Below are positions 1 to 6,038 of a stretch of DNA of 11,768 nt, in pieces. The position numbers were made by a program, and so were the translations under genes. A model generated the notes under the pieces. That model saw only the letters and a list, made by a program, of their open reading frames with translations. It searched no databases and had not been told where the DNA came from. Source of the DNA: Candidatus Dormiibacterota bacterium (GTDB taxonomy: Bacteria > Chloroflexota > Dormibacteria > Aeolococcales > Aeolococcaceae); assembly GCA_019234035.1 (NCBI GenBank), contig JAFALX010000357.1, positions 1 through 11,768 on the forward strand, given 5' to 3'. Position 1 is the stretch's first letter; the number at the start of each line of letters is the position of its first letter.

Positions 1-579
1 GTCGAGGTGGTTCGTCGGCTCGTCGATCAACACGAGGTCGGCGTCCTGGAGGAGCAGCTTGGCCATCTCCAGGCGCCGAACCTGACCACCGCTGAGCTCG
101 CGCGGGTTGCGCGCCTGCTCGGCGTCCTCCAGCCCGAGCCCGTGCAGCGCAGCGCGCGCTCGCGCCTCCAGGTCGTAGCCGCCCCCGGTCTCGTACGCCT
201 GCTGGACCTCGCCGTACCGGCTCACCAGCGCGTCGAGGTCGCCGCCCCCGGCACCCATCGCGTGCTCCAGCCGCGTCAGCTCGTCGCGCTGTGCGGCGAG
301 GTCCGCACGCGAAGCCATCGCCTCGGCGAGAACTGTGGGCTCGGCCGGCTCGGGCGCCTCCTGAGGCAGGTAGCCGATGCGCAGGCGCCGCTCCCGCTCC
401 ACGGTGCCGGCGGCCGGAACGGCCAGCCCCGCGAGGACGTCGAGGAGGGAGGACTTGCCGGCGCCGTTGGCGCCCACGACGGCAAGCCGATCCCGCGCTT
501 CGATGCGCAGCTGCAGACCGCTGAGAATGGTCGTCGCGCCGAACGCGATCTCCACGTCCTGGCAGACGATGAGGGACAC
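1..579 (-). CDS. ABC-F family ATP-binding protein, N-terminal part (runs off left edge)
   Basis: The 193 visible codons form the first nucleotide-binding domain of a soluble ABC-F ATPase. They show, in order: Walker A GANGAGKS at about residues 35-42, a Q-loop (YLPQE) at about 69-73, the ABC signature LSGGQ at about 163-167, Walker B LVLIDEP, and the ABC-F-typical continuation TNHLD at the window edge. No membrane segments are seen. The family binds the ribosome; members act in translation (EttA-like) or antibiotic resistance, and this half cannot say which. The GTG start at 579 is forced, because an in-frame TAG lies at 589-591, only nine bases upstream. The Shine-Dalgarno is weak (AGGGTG). 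The second ATPase domain and inter-domain linker lie outside the window. The gene is divergent from the truncated LysE relic, so its promoter must overlap that relic. Confidence 0.93.
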   Translation of the reverse strand, partial: MSLIVCQDVEIAFGATTILSGLQLRIEARDRLAVVGANGAGKSSLLDVLAGLAVPAAGTVERERRLRIGYLPQEAPEPAEPTVLAEAMASRADLAAQRDELTRLEHAMGAGGGDLDALVSRYGEVQQAYETGGGYDLEARARAALHGLGLEDAEQARNPRELSGGQVRRLEMAKLLLQDADLVLIDEPTNHLD

Positions 580-602
580 GCGAGCACCCTACGGCAGCAG
601 GA

Positions 603-1130
603 GTGGCCGGCATCCTTGGCGCGCTGTTCACGTGCGCGGGGCTCACCGCCGGCGTCGCGGTCTGGGTCGTCGCGTCCGCCATTGGGCTCGCCGTGGTGCT
701 GGAACGATCGACGGTGATCTACACGATCGTCCGCGTCGCGGGGGCGGCGTACCTCGCCTATCTCGGCGTCACGACGCTGCTGGCGTCACGCCGCCGGCCG
801 GCGCCGCTCGAGATCGCCGCGGTTCGGCCGGCGTCGCGCTCACGCATGTGGAGCCAGGGCATGCTGAGCTCGTCGCTCAATCCCAAGCTCGGAGTGTTCT
901 TCGTGAGCGTGCTGCCGCAGTTCATCGATCCGCATGCCGCGCTGGCGTAGTCGCTGCTGTTCGGGACGATCTTCCTCGTGATCGGGATCGCGTGGATGAT
1001 CGCGTACGGGCTGTCCGTCAGCCGCCTGCGCGAGAAGCTGCTGTCGCCGCGCGTGCGTCAGTGGCTGGCGCGCGCCACGGGTGTGGCGCTGCTCGGATTC
1101 GGCGCGAAGCTGCTCGCCGACGCCGCCTGA
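603..1130 (+). pseudogene. LysE/RhtB family amino-acid exporter relic: 5'-truncated, internal amber stop
   Basis: The frame reads as a LysE-type exporter from its second membrane segment onward: AGAAYLAYLG near residue 46, then SSSLNPKLGVFFVSVLPQF, all strongly family-like. Two lesions are visible. First, an in-frame TAG at 948-950 interrupts the protein after HAALA; the same frame then continues through another hydrophobic segment (FGTIFLVIGIAWMIAYG) and a final one (ATGVALLGFGAKLLADAA) to TGA at 1128-1130. Second, family members are about 200-210 residues and begin with a segment carrying a PGP motif. Here an in-frame TGA at 570-572 and the adjacent ABC-F start leave no room for it, so about 35-40 residues are missing. 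Total remaining frame is about 175 codons. GTG 603 is only a nominal start. A sequencing error could explain the amber codon but not the missing 5' end. Confidence 0.85.
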
Positions 1131-1145
1131 CGCGGCGCTGGTGTA

Positions 1146-2366
1146 CTAGTAGCCGCTCTGCTGCAACGCCGGGCCGAGCAGCGCCGGGTGCAGGCCGGCC
1201 TGCGCGCCGAGCGCGAGGATCGTCTGCAGGTTCTGGTACACGTCGGCGGTCCAGTGGAACAGCACGATCGAACCTGCTCGCAGCGGGGCGCCCGCGAGGT
1301 GCCCGCTGTTCATCGTATCGGTCCACATGACAACGGAGTGCAGCCCGGCGCGGCCTGCTGAAGCGACCACCTGAGCGTTCCAGTCTCCGTACGGCGGCCG
1401 GCCGATCAGCGGGGTGACGCCGAGCAGCGCATGCAGGCGTTGCGCGGCGACGCTCCACTGCATGTCCTCGGTGGCGGCGTTCAGCTTGGTCATGTACGGG
1501 TGGTTGATCGTGTGGTCCTCGATCTCGCCACCCGCAGCGATGAACGCCTTCCAGAAGTCGACATGGGTCGCCGCCGCGTCCGACAGCAGAAACGTGGTGA
1601 TGGGAATGTGCTGCTGCTGCATGAGCGCGAGCACGTCGTTGTTCGGGTACCAGCCGTCGTCGATCGTGATGTAGAAGGCGTTGCCACCCGGCGGCCCGCT
1701 GGAGAGGAGACGCGGCACGGCCGGTGGGGGCGGGGGCGGTGGTGGTGGCGCCGGTGCCGGGGTCGGCAGCGCCGGCACGGACACCGGCACGGTCGTCCAC
1801 TCGCCGGAGACCGACGTCACCTCGAGCGAGTCAGTGCATCCCGCGTGCGTGCGCGGGAATGCGACGGTGTCCTGCAGGAGCGCGCCCGGCCGCAGCCCGC
1901 ACGGGGCGTTGCGCGGCATGACCGGCGTCGAGAAGTTGAGGGTCAGCGCGTCGCCACCGACCGCGCTGCCGGTGAGCTGTGGCAGCGGCGGCACGGTCAC
2001 GCTGACTCGCTGATGCGTCGTCCACAGGCTTGCCACCGTGACATCCACGTGTGTCGTGCGCCCGGGATCCAGCGGCACCCTGAGCTGCTGTCCGTGGAGT
2101 GCGGTCGTGGAGAGGCTGCCGTTCGAGTAGAGCCATCCGGCCAGCGGCCCATGCCCCTCGGTCAGCTGCAGGACCAGCTCGTTCCGCGCCGGGCTCATCG
2201 CCCAGCTCAGATGCGGCCGGCCGGCGACGAGCGCGAGCGCGAACAGCCCGGCGATCGCGGCACCACCGGCAGCTACAGCGATGACGCGGAACATCCAGCG
2301 CCATGGCAGCGCGCCCACCACCGAGACCACCCCAGCGAATCTCCTGACTCTTCCCGAGCGAGCCAA
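1146..2366 (-). CDS. Membrane-anchored polysaccharide deacetylase (NodB domain, CE4)
   Basis: A 406-residue protein in three parts: a basic N-terminus with one membrane segment (about 26-47), an extracytoplasmic beta-rich region with Ig-like character (about 50-200, with a possible C156-C177 disulfide), and a proline-only linker (about 203-215) leading to a NodB catalytic domain (about 230-400). The catalytic motifs are present: TIDDGW (234-239) with the metal/base aspartates D236-D237, HTINH (285-289) with metal ligands H285 and H289, RPPYGDWN (323-330), and LFH (369-371). The family removes acetyl groups from N-acetylhexosamines of peptidoglycan or other glycans outside the membrane; the substrate here is unknown. 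The start is TTG 2366 with GGGGAG ten bases upstream. GTG near codon 13 or ATG at codon 25 are alternatives that would weaken the positive-inside N-terminus. The gene lies 50 bases after the methyltransferase and faces the LysE relic 15 bases away. Confidence 0.88.
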   Translation of the reverse strand: MARSGRVRRFAGVVSVVGALPWRWMFRVIAVAAGGAAIAGLFALALVAGRPHLSWAMSPARNELVLQLTEGHGPLAGWLYSNGSLSTTALHGQQLRVPLDPGRTTHVDVTVASLWTTHQRVSVTVPPLPQLTGSAVGGDALTLNFSTPVMPRNAPCGLRPGALLQDTVAFPRTHAGCTDSLEVTSVSGEWTTVPVSVPALPTPAPAPPPPPPPPPAVPRLLSSGPPGGNAFYITIDDGWYPNNDVLALMQQQHIPITTFLLSDAAATHVDFWKAFIAAGGEIEDHTINHPYMTKLNAATEDMQWSVAAQRLHALLGVTPLIGRPPYGDWNAQVVASAGRAGLHSVVMWTDTMNSGHLAGAPLRAGSIVLFHWTADVYQNLQTILALGAQAGLHPALLGPALQQSGY

Positions 2367-2370
2367 TTTT

Positions 2371-2403
2371 GCCGTACTCCCCAGTCCAATGGGGCGATAC
2401 GGC
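2371..2403 (-). promoter_or_regulatory. Hairpin that contains the deacetylase ribosome binding site
   Basis: An imperfect stem pairs GCCGTA (2371-2376) with TACGGC (2398-2403), then, after a small internal loop, CCCC (2379-2382) with GGGG (2391-2394), leaving an 8-base loop. On the minus strand the 3' arm holds the GGGGAG that serves TTG 2366, so folding would hide the ribosome binding site. It lies between the methyltransferase stop (2417) and the deacetylase start. No U-tract follows on either strand, which argues against a terminator. A regulatory role is inference. Confidence 0.45.
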
Positions 2404-2416
2404 GCTCAGCCCGCGG

Positions 2417-3256
2417 TCACGCCGGTCCGGCGGCGTCCCACCAGATGGTCACTCGTGGCACCGGCGCGAACCCCACCAGGCCGTTGCGCCGCACGAGGTG
2501 GCCCTCCAGGGCGCCGGCGATCTCGGGATCGCGCTCCGCACCGAGACAGAGATAGCGACGGACCGCAGCGACGAGGTCGCGCAACTCATCGGACGCCATC
2601 AGCAGCTCCGGGCCTGCCCACTCCTCCGCACGGGGATCGACTCCGGTGGCTCGCACCACCGCGACGGCGTCGCCGGCCACCGGTCGCTCCGGCCGCTCGA
2701 TGCCGTGAAAGATCGGCCAGAGGAAGTTCTGGTTCGCGCGCGGGTGGACGGCGGTCACCTCCATCACGACGCGATGCCGTGCCTTCTCGGTGAGCGCGGC
2801 GACGAACTCGTCGAGGTTGGGCACGTTGTACGCGACGTGGTTGCAGACGACGACATCCGCGGGCCCGACCTCGTTCGCGGCATCCGGCCATCTGCCCTCG
2901 ACCACCGTCAGCTCGATGTTCGACGGCACCCGGGCGCGCAGCTCGTGGATCATCCCTGCATCGCCGTCGACGGCAGTGAGGCGTGACGCGCGTGTCAGCA
3001 AGGGCAGTGACGCGGCGCCGGCACCCGCGCCGACGTCGAGCACCGAACCACCCTCGGGCAACGCCTCCAGCGCCCGCCGCTGCGAGACGGTGGTGACACC
3101 GCGCCGCAGCACATGGTCAGCGCGCGCGGCGAACTGGTGCGGGCGCAGCTGCCAGGGCGACTCCGGCGCCGCGTCGAGGATCGCCGGGGGGATCGCCCAC
3201 GCTGCCAGTGACGCGCGCCAGTATTCAGCCGGCGTCTCGACGGGCTCCGCGCTCAC
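2417..3256 (-). CDS. Class I SAM-dependent methyltransferase
   Basis: A 279-residue soluble protein with a Rossmann-type methyltransferase core. Motif I is VLDVGAGAGAASLP (about 72-85), the acidic residue that binds the SAM ribose is D97 in TAVDGD, and post-I/motif IV-like strands follow in VVEGRWPD (118-125) and ADVVVCNHVAYNV (133-145). The roughly 60 residues before motif I are helical and include EYW and RPHQFAARADH; they probably shape the acceptor pocket. No family-specific motif reveals the acceptor, so it could be a small molecule, lipid or nucleoside. The start is GTG 3256, with no good in-frame alternative close by. It sits between the transglycosylase and deacetylase genes on the same strand, but the long inverted repeat upstream may separate it from the transglycosylase. 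Confidence is high for the fold and low for the substrate. Confidence 0.88.
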   Translation of the reverse strand: MSAEPVETPAEYWRASLAAWAIPPAILDAAPESPWQLRPHQFAARADHVLRRGVTTVSQRRALEALPEGGSVLDVGAGAGAASLPLLTRASRLTAVDGDAGMIHELRARVPSNIELTVVEGRWPDAANEVGPADVVVCNHVAYNVPNLDEFVAALTEKARHRVVMEVTAVHPRANQNFLWPIFHGIERPERPVAGDAVAVVRATGVDPRAEEWAGPELLMASDELRDLVAAVRRYLCLGAERDPEIAGALEGHLVRRNGLVGFAPVPRVTIWWDAAGPA

Positions 3257-3301
3257 GACTCACGCACGGTAGCCGGTCGGGCGCGACGGCGTAGCACGGG
3301 C

Positions 3302-3410
3302 GTGGTCAGAACGGGGAGACCACATATTCGCGGCGAGTTCCGCAAGCCGCCGAAGCCGGCTGAGGACTGTCTGAAGCAAGCGGATATGTGGTCCCCCCGT
3401 TCCCAACCAC
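3302..3410. repeat. Long imperfect inverted repeat (23-bp arms plus 5-bp outer arms)
   Basis: Positions 3309-3331 and 3380-3402 are inverted copies of one another at 21 of 23 bases; the odd pairs are 3317/3394 and 3328/3383. The shared core reads GACCACATAT. Beyond a 2/3-base internal loop the pairing resumes as GTGGT (3302-3306) with ACCAC (3406-3410). The 48-base spacer contains a further stem, AGCCG (3345-3349) with CGGCT (3357-3361). The element starts 6 bases after the transglycosylase stop and ends about 45 bases before the methyltransferase start. It has no U-tract. It could be a palindromic intergenic repeat (REP/MITE-like), an end-of-gene RNA hairpin, or a protein-binding site. Confidence 0.75.
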
Positions 3411-3416
3411 CGCACG

Positions 3417-4226
3417 CTAAGCCGCTCCCAGCGGCGAGTGCGCGAGCGCGTCAGCCGCGGCCTGCGTGAGCGCGCCGACCGCAACCAGGCGCTGCAACAC
3501 GTAGCCGCGGCGGGCCGTCGCAGCCGCCGGATGCTCGATCGGGTCGTACGAGCTCGGCGCCTGCACGAGACCCGCCAGCAGCGCCGCCTGCGACCAGCTG
3601 AGCTGCGAGGGCGTCACGCCGAAGTAGCCCCGGCTCGCCGCGACGATGCCGTAGTGGCCGTGACCGAAGTAGGCGGCGTCGAGGTACATCGAGAGGATCG
3701 CGGGCTTGGTGAAGCGCGTGTCCATCTGCAACGCGAGCGTCACGCGATGGACGCGTCCCCAGAACCCCGATGTCGGTCCCGGGAACGCGAGATGGGCCAG
3801 CTGCACCTCGATCGTGCTGCCACCGCTGTCGGATCCGGTGACGAATCCGGCGGCTGCGCGCAACAACGCGAGCGTGTCGATGCCGTCGTGACTGTAGAAG
3901 GAGCCGTCCTCGACCGCCACCACCGCTCGCGCGACGCGATCCGACGGTGACACGCTCACCGGCCTCGCGTTGTGCGCGGCGTCGATCGCGGTAACCGTGG
4001 CCGGAAGCGCCTCCACGTTCGGGCCGGTGGCGACGCTGGCTCCAAAGAGGCCGACGCCGGCGACGGCCAGTGTCACGACAAGGAGCGCGAGACAGCGCCG
4101 GACGCGCCGACGGCGCAGTGCGGCGCGTGCACTCCGAGCCGGGCGCGATCGCCCCATTCGCCGCAGCGGCGGCGACGCCGCGTCAGAGATCCCGGTCAGC
4201 CGTCCGGTGCCGCTATGGAGCGCCAC
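3417..4226 (-). CDS. GT51 monofunctional peptidoglycan transglycosylase, divergent
   Basis: A 269-residue protein with a very basic N-terminus (about 22-44), one membrane anchor (about 45-65), then a GT51 domain to the end and no transpeptidase domain. It would polymerise lipid II on the outer face of the membrane. Motif 1 is AVVAVEDGSFYSHDGID (about 101-117) with the catalytic E106. Motif 2 is GGSTIEVQLA (135-144), where the family usually has GGSTITQQLAKN. Motif 4/5 equivalents are MYLDAAYFG (180-188) and WSQAALLAGLVQAPSSYDP (211-229). Aligned by hand without gaps to E. coli PBP1b, the RKxxE motif becomes GRVHR (157-161), so the second conserved glutamate is replaced by Arg161. The protein may therefore be catalytically altered. 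Start GTG 4226 precedes the basic region; ATG at codon 24 is the alternative. It lies 93 bases after the DUF6510-type gene. Confidence 0.85.
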   Translation of the reverse strand: MALHSGTGRLTGISDAASPPLRRMGRSRPARSARAALRRRRVRRCLALLVVTLAVAGVGLFGASVATGPNVEALPATVTAIDAAHNARPVSVSPSDRVARAVVAVEDGSFYSHDGIDTLALLRAAAGFVTGSDSGGSTIEVQLAHLAFPGPTSGFWGRVHRVTLALQMDTRFTKPAILSMYLDAAYFGHGHYGIVAASRGYFGVTPSQLSWSQAALLAGLVQAPSSYDPIEHPAAATARRGYVLQRLVAVGALTQAAADALAHSPLGAA

Positions 4227-4319
4227 GCTGTCCCAGTGAGGATGACCCCCGCCGCCTTGCGGGTTCGTGTCGGCCCGATCACAAAGCGCGCCCGGTCCGG
4301 CGACACGGAAACCTCGGCA

Positions 4320-4608
4320 TTACGGCTGCGCTCCGCTCGGCGCCGCGACGTCCAGCCAGCGGACGCCGGGAAGCCCCACGCGCAGCCGGCCCTCGTGCCG
4401 CACGAACACCATCAACGCCTCCTCGCACGTGCCGCACCGCAAGACCGCGCCAGGGGACAGCGGAAACATGTAGAGGTGCTCCTCGGCCATCACCGTGACC
4501 GTTCCGCAGTACATGCACATCACGGGCGCCGCGGTCATCTCGGTGACGAATACCTCGCTGAGCATGCCCGCGGCCGCTGCCGTCGAGCCCAAGCTCCGTC
4601 TCGTCCAT
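4320..4608 (-). CDS. DUF6510-like four-cysteine ribbon protein, with an apparent frameshift near the 5' end
   Basis: The main frame gives MLSEVFVTEMTAAPVMC followed by two knuckles, CMYC and CGTC (about 27 residues apart), then a hydrophobic C-terminal half. This is how I remember the DUF6510 family: small, with four cysteines expected to bind zinc or iron, and usually beginning with LDGN-A-AG. That expected beginning is present but in another frame: ATG 4608 opens MDETELGLDG, preceded by AGGAGG (4618-4623) at 9 bases. The two frames differ by one base within the all-GC stretch 4566-4578. Either one or two bases are wrong or lost in this sequence, or translation starts weakly at TTG 4592 or ATG 4565, neither with a good binding site. 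It follows the flavin reductase, whose stop lies inside the leader of this gene, so the two are translationally linked. Role unknown; a metal-binding partner of the Mo enzyme is plausible. Confidence 0.75.
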
Positions 4609-4613
4609 GTGCG

Positions 4614-5369
4614 TCAGCCTCCTGTGGGTCCGAAGCGTTCGGTCTTGATGTGCTGCGGCGCGTGGCCGAGCTGCACGAGGATGTCGGCCACCGACTCGAC
4701 AAACGGCGTCGGCCCGCACACGAACACCCGGGGCGCGTCCGCTGCGGGCCACACCGCCTGCTCCAGCATGTCGGCGTCGACGCGCCGGTGCAATCCGGTC
4801 CAGCCCGGCGGTTGCGCGCGTGTCAGTGTCAATGTCGGCATGAACGTGGGGTCGGCCGCGGCGATGCGGTCCAGCTCCGCGTGATAGATGACGTCGTCGA
4901 TCGCTCGCACCGAGTACAGGAGCCGCGCCGGAACCGGCGCGGCTGCCGCCGCCCGGTGGCGCACCATCGCCATCAGCGGCACGACCCCCGAGCCACCTCC
5001 GATGAGCATGAGCGGGCCGCCGTCCCTCACGTCCCACGTGAAGTAGCCACCGATCGGTCCGCGCAGCTCGATCTCATCGCCGGTCCGCACATCGTCGACG
5101 AGGAACGACGATACCTCGCCGTCGTCGAGGCGTTCGACGGTGAGCGCGACGCGCATCCCGTCCTCGGGCGGCGACGCGATCGAGTAGCTGCGCTGCGCCT
5201 GGTACCCGTCCGGGGCAGTCAGCCGCACGTCGACGTGCTGCCCCGCACGGTGTCCACCCCACCCGGGCACATCGAACACGATGCTACGAACCCGCGGTGT
5301 CTCAGTGATGAAATCGAGAGCCTTGCTCGGCGTCCAGATCAGTCGCCGCTGTACCGCTGTTCCCGCCAC
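4614..5369 (-). CDS. FAD/NAD(P)-binding ferredoxin-reductase-type oxidoreductase
   Basis: A 251-residue soluble reductase of the ferredoxin-NADP reductase superfamily. The FAD domain carries AGQHVDVRL (42-50), the flavin motif RSYS (60-63) and the phosphate-side GPIGGYF (104-110). The NAD(P) domain carries GGGSGVVP (124-131), VCGPTPFVE (217-225) and the C-terminal TERFG (243-247). There is no 2Fe-2S domain, so it should pass electrons from NAD(P)H through FAD directly to a partner, most likely the Mo enzyme encoded just upstream. GTG 5369 is chosen because GGAG lies four bases before it and it begins the family-like RRLIW segment. It overlaps the end of the upstream gene by 31 bases, a sign of translational coupling. 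The same frame stays open further 5', but that part is a shadow of the Mo enzyme gene. Confidence 0.9.
   Translation of the reverse strand: MAGTAVQRRLIWTPSKALDFITETPRVRSIVFDVPGWGGHRAGQHVDVRLTAPDGYQAQRSYSIASPPEDGMRVALTVERLDDGEVSSFLVDDVRTGDEIELRGPIGGYFTWDVRDGGPLMLIGGGSGVVPLMAMVRHRAAAAAPVPARLLYSVRAIDDVIYHAELDRIAAADPTFMPTLTLTRAQPPGWTGLHRRVDADMLEQAVWPAADAPRVFVCGPTPFVESVADILVQLGHAPQHIKTERFGPTGG
4618..4623 (-). promoter_or_regulatory. Ribosome binding site AGGAGG that points to ATG 4608
   Basis: A consensus AGGAGG lies 9 bases before ATG 4608, inside the last codons of the flavin reductase (stop 4614-4616). It is the strongest evidence that the DUF6510-type gene starts at 4608 rather than at the weaker in-frame TTG/ATG codons, and so that a frameshift is present. 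Confidence 0.7.
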
Positions 5370-5944
5370 GGATCTCCATACATATGGTAGCCGTACATCT
5401 CCCAGAAGCCCGGCTCGTCGTCCATCATCAGGCGCAGGCCGCGCACCCACTTGGCGCTCTTCCAGAAGTACAGGTGCGGGACGAGCAGCCGTGCCGGGCC
5501 ACCGTGCTCGGCTTCGAGCGGCTCGCCGTTGTACTGGTACGCCACCCACGCCTTGCCGTCGCGCAAATCCTCGAGCGGGATGTTCGTCGTGTAGCCGCCG
5601 TCGGAGAACGCCATCACGTACTCGGCCGCGGTATCGACGCCGTCGAGCAGCGTGTCGAGCGACACGCCCTCCCACATGGTGTCGAACTTCGACCACTTGG
5701 TCACGCAGTGGATGTCCTTCGTGATGTTCTCTTTCGGCAGCGCTTGGAACTCGTCCCACGTCCAGCGTTTCGGTGTATCGATCTCACCCTCGATCGAGAA
5801 CGACCACTTCGATAGCGCCGTGTGCGGCGTCGGTCCCGCCGAAAGCACGGGAAACCCCGAAACGATGTACTGGCCCGGCGGCAGCCTTCCCGCCTCGGCG
5901 CTGTCGCGCTGCCGCCCGTGGAAGCCGCGAGTCACGAATGCCAT
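5339..5944 (-). CDS. Sulfite-oxidase-like molybdopterin-dependent oxidoreductase
   Basis: A 201-residue protein made almost entirely of the sulfite-oxidase-fold molybdopterin domain (YedY/MsrP superfamily). The Mo-ligating cysteine is C80 in DIHCVTKWS (78-85 region). Cofactor-side motifs include TTNIPLEDL (119-127), HGGPARLLVPHLYFWKSAKWV (147-167, in part) and GFWEMYGYH (179-187). It has no heme domain, no dimerisation domain and no visible Tat or Sec signal, so it is expected in the cytoplasm, unlike periplasmic MsrP. The start ATG 5944 has a textbook AGGAGGTG (5948-5955); the open frame extends upstream to 6040 but lacks any comparable site. It is the first gene of the module with the flavin reductase and DUF6510-type protein. 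Substrate unknown: an S-oxide or N-oxide reduction fits the reductase partner, but this is inference. Confidence 0.92.
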   Translation of the reverse strand: MAFVTRGFHGRQRDSAEAGRLPPGQYIVSGFPVLSAGPTPHTALSKWSFSIEGEIDTPKRWTWDEFQALPKENITKDIHCVTKWSKFDTMWEGVSLDTLLDGVDTAAEYVMAFSDGGYTTNIPLEDLRDGKAWVAYQYNGEPLEAEHGGPARLLVPHLYFWKSAKWVRGLRLMMDDEPGFWEMYGYHMYGDPWREQRYSGD

Positions 5945-6038
5945 GTGCACCTCCTGAGAAGTGAGTTCAAAGTATGCGCCTGTCCGCGACCGGCGCGCCC
6001 GTGCCAAGCTTGCACGCGTGAGCCAAGCCGGACGGCAC

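Noticed and set aside
377..1330. Long plus-strand open frame of 317 codons across the ABC-F/LysE region
   Set aside because: It overlaps the clearly recognisable ABC-F and LysE frames; the translation is Arg/Ala-rich with no fold-like pattern, typical of an antisense or off-frame shadow in GC-rich DNA.
1721..1755. G-rich run on the plus strand, considered as a G-quadruplex or simple repeat
   Set aside because: It encodes the proline linker of the deacetylase on the other strand, which explains it.
1431..2555. 374-codon plus-strand frame antisense to the deacetylase
   Set aside because: The minus strand carries all NodB catalytic motifs; the antisense product is low-complexity and Arg/His-rich.
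3260..3484. 74-codon minus-strand frame through the long inverted repeat
   Set aside because: It overlaps the end of the transglycosylase and simply reads through both repeat arms; no binding site and no protein-like pattern.
4266..4307. CGTGTCG/CGACACG inverted repeat between the DUF6510 and transglycosylase genes, considered as a terminator
   Set aside because: Only 7 bases per arm with a 28-base loop and no U-tract; too weak to claim. Nothing else is seen in this 93-base gap.
3972..5390. 472-codon plus-strand frame antisense to the transglycosylase, DUF6510 and reductase genes
   Set aside because: It spans several genuine minus-strand genes with motifs and binding sites; no recognisable domain in its own translation.
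5370..5759. N-terminal extension of the flavin reductase frame
   Set aside because: This stretch is an off-frame reading of the Mo enzyme gene, Arg-rich and without conserved blocks; the reductase fold begins after 5369.
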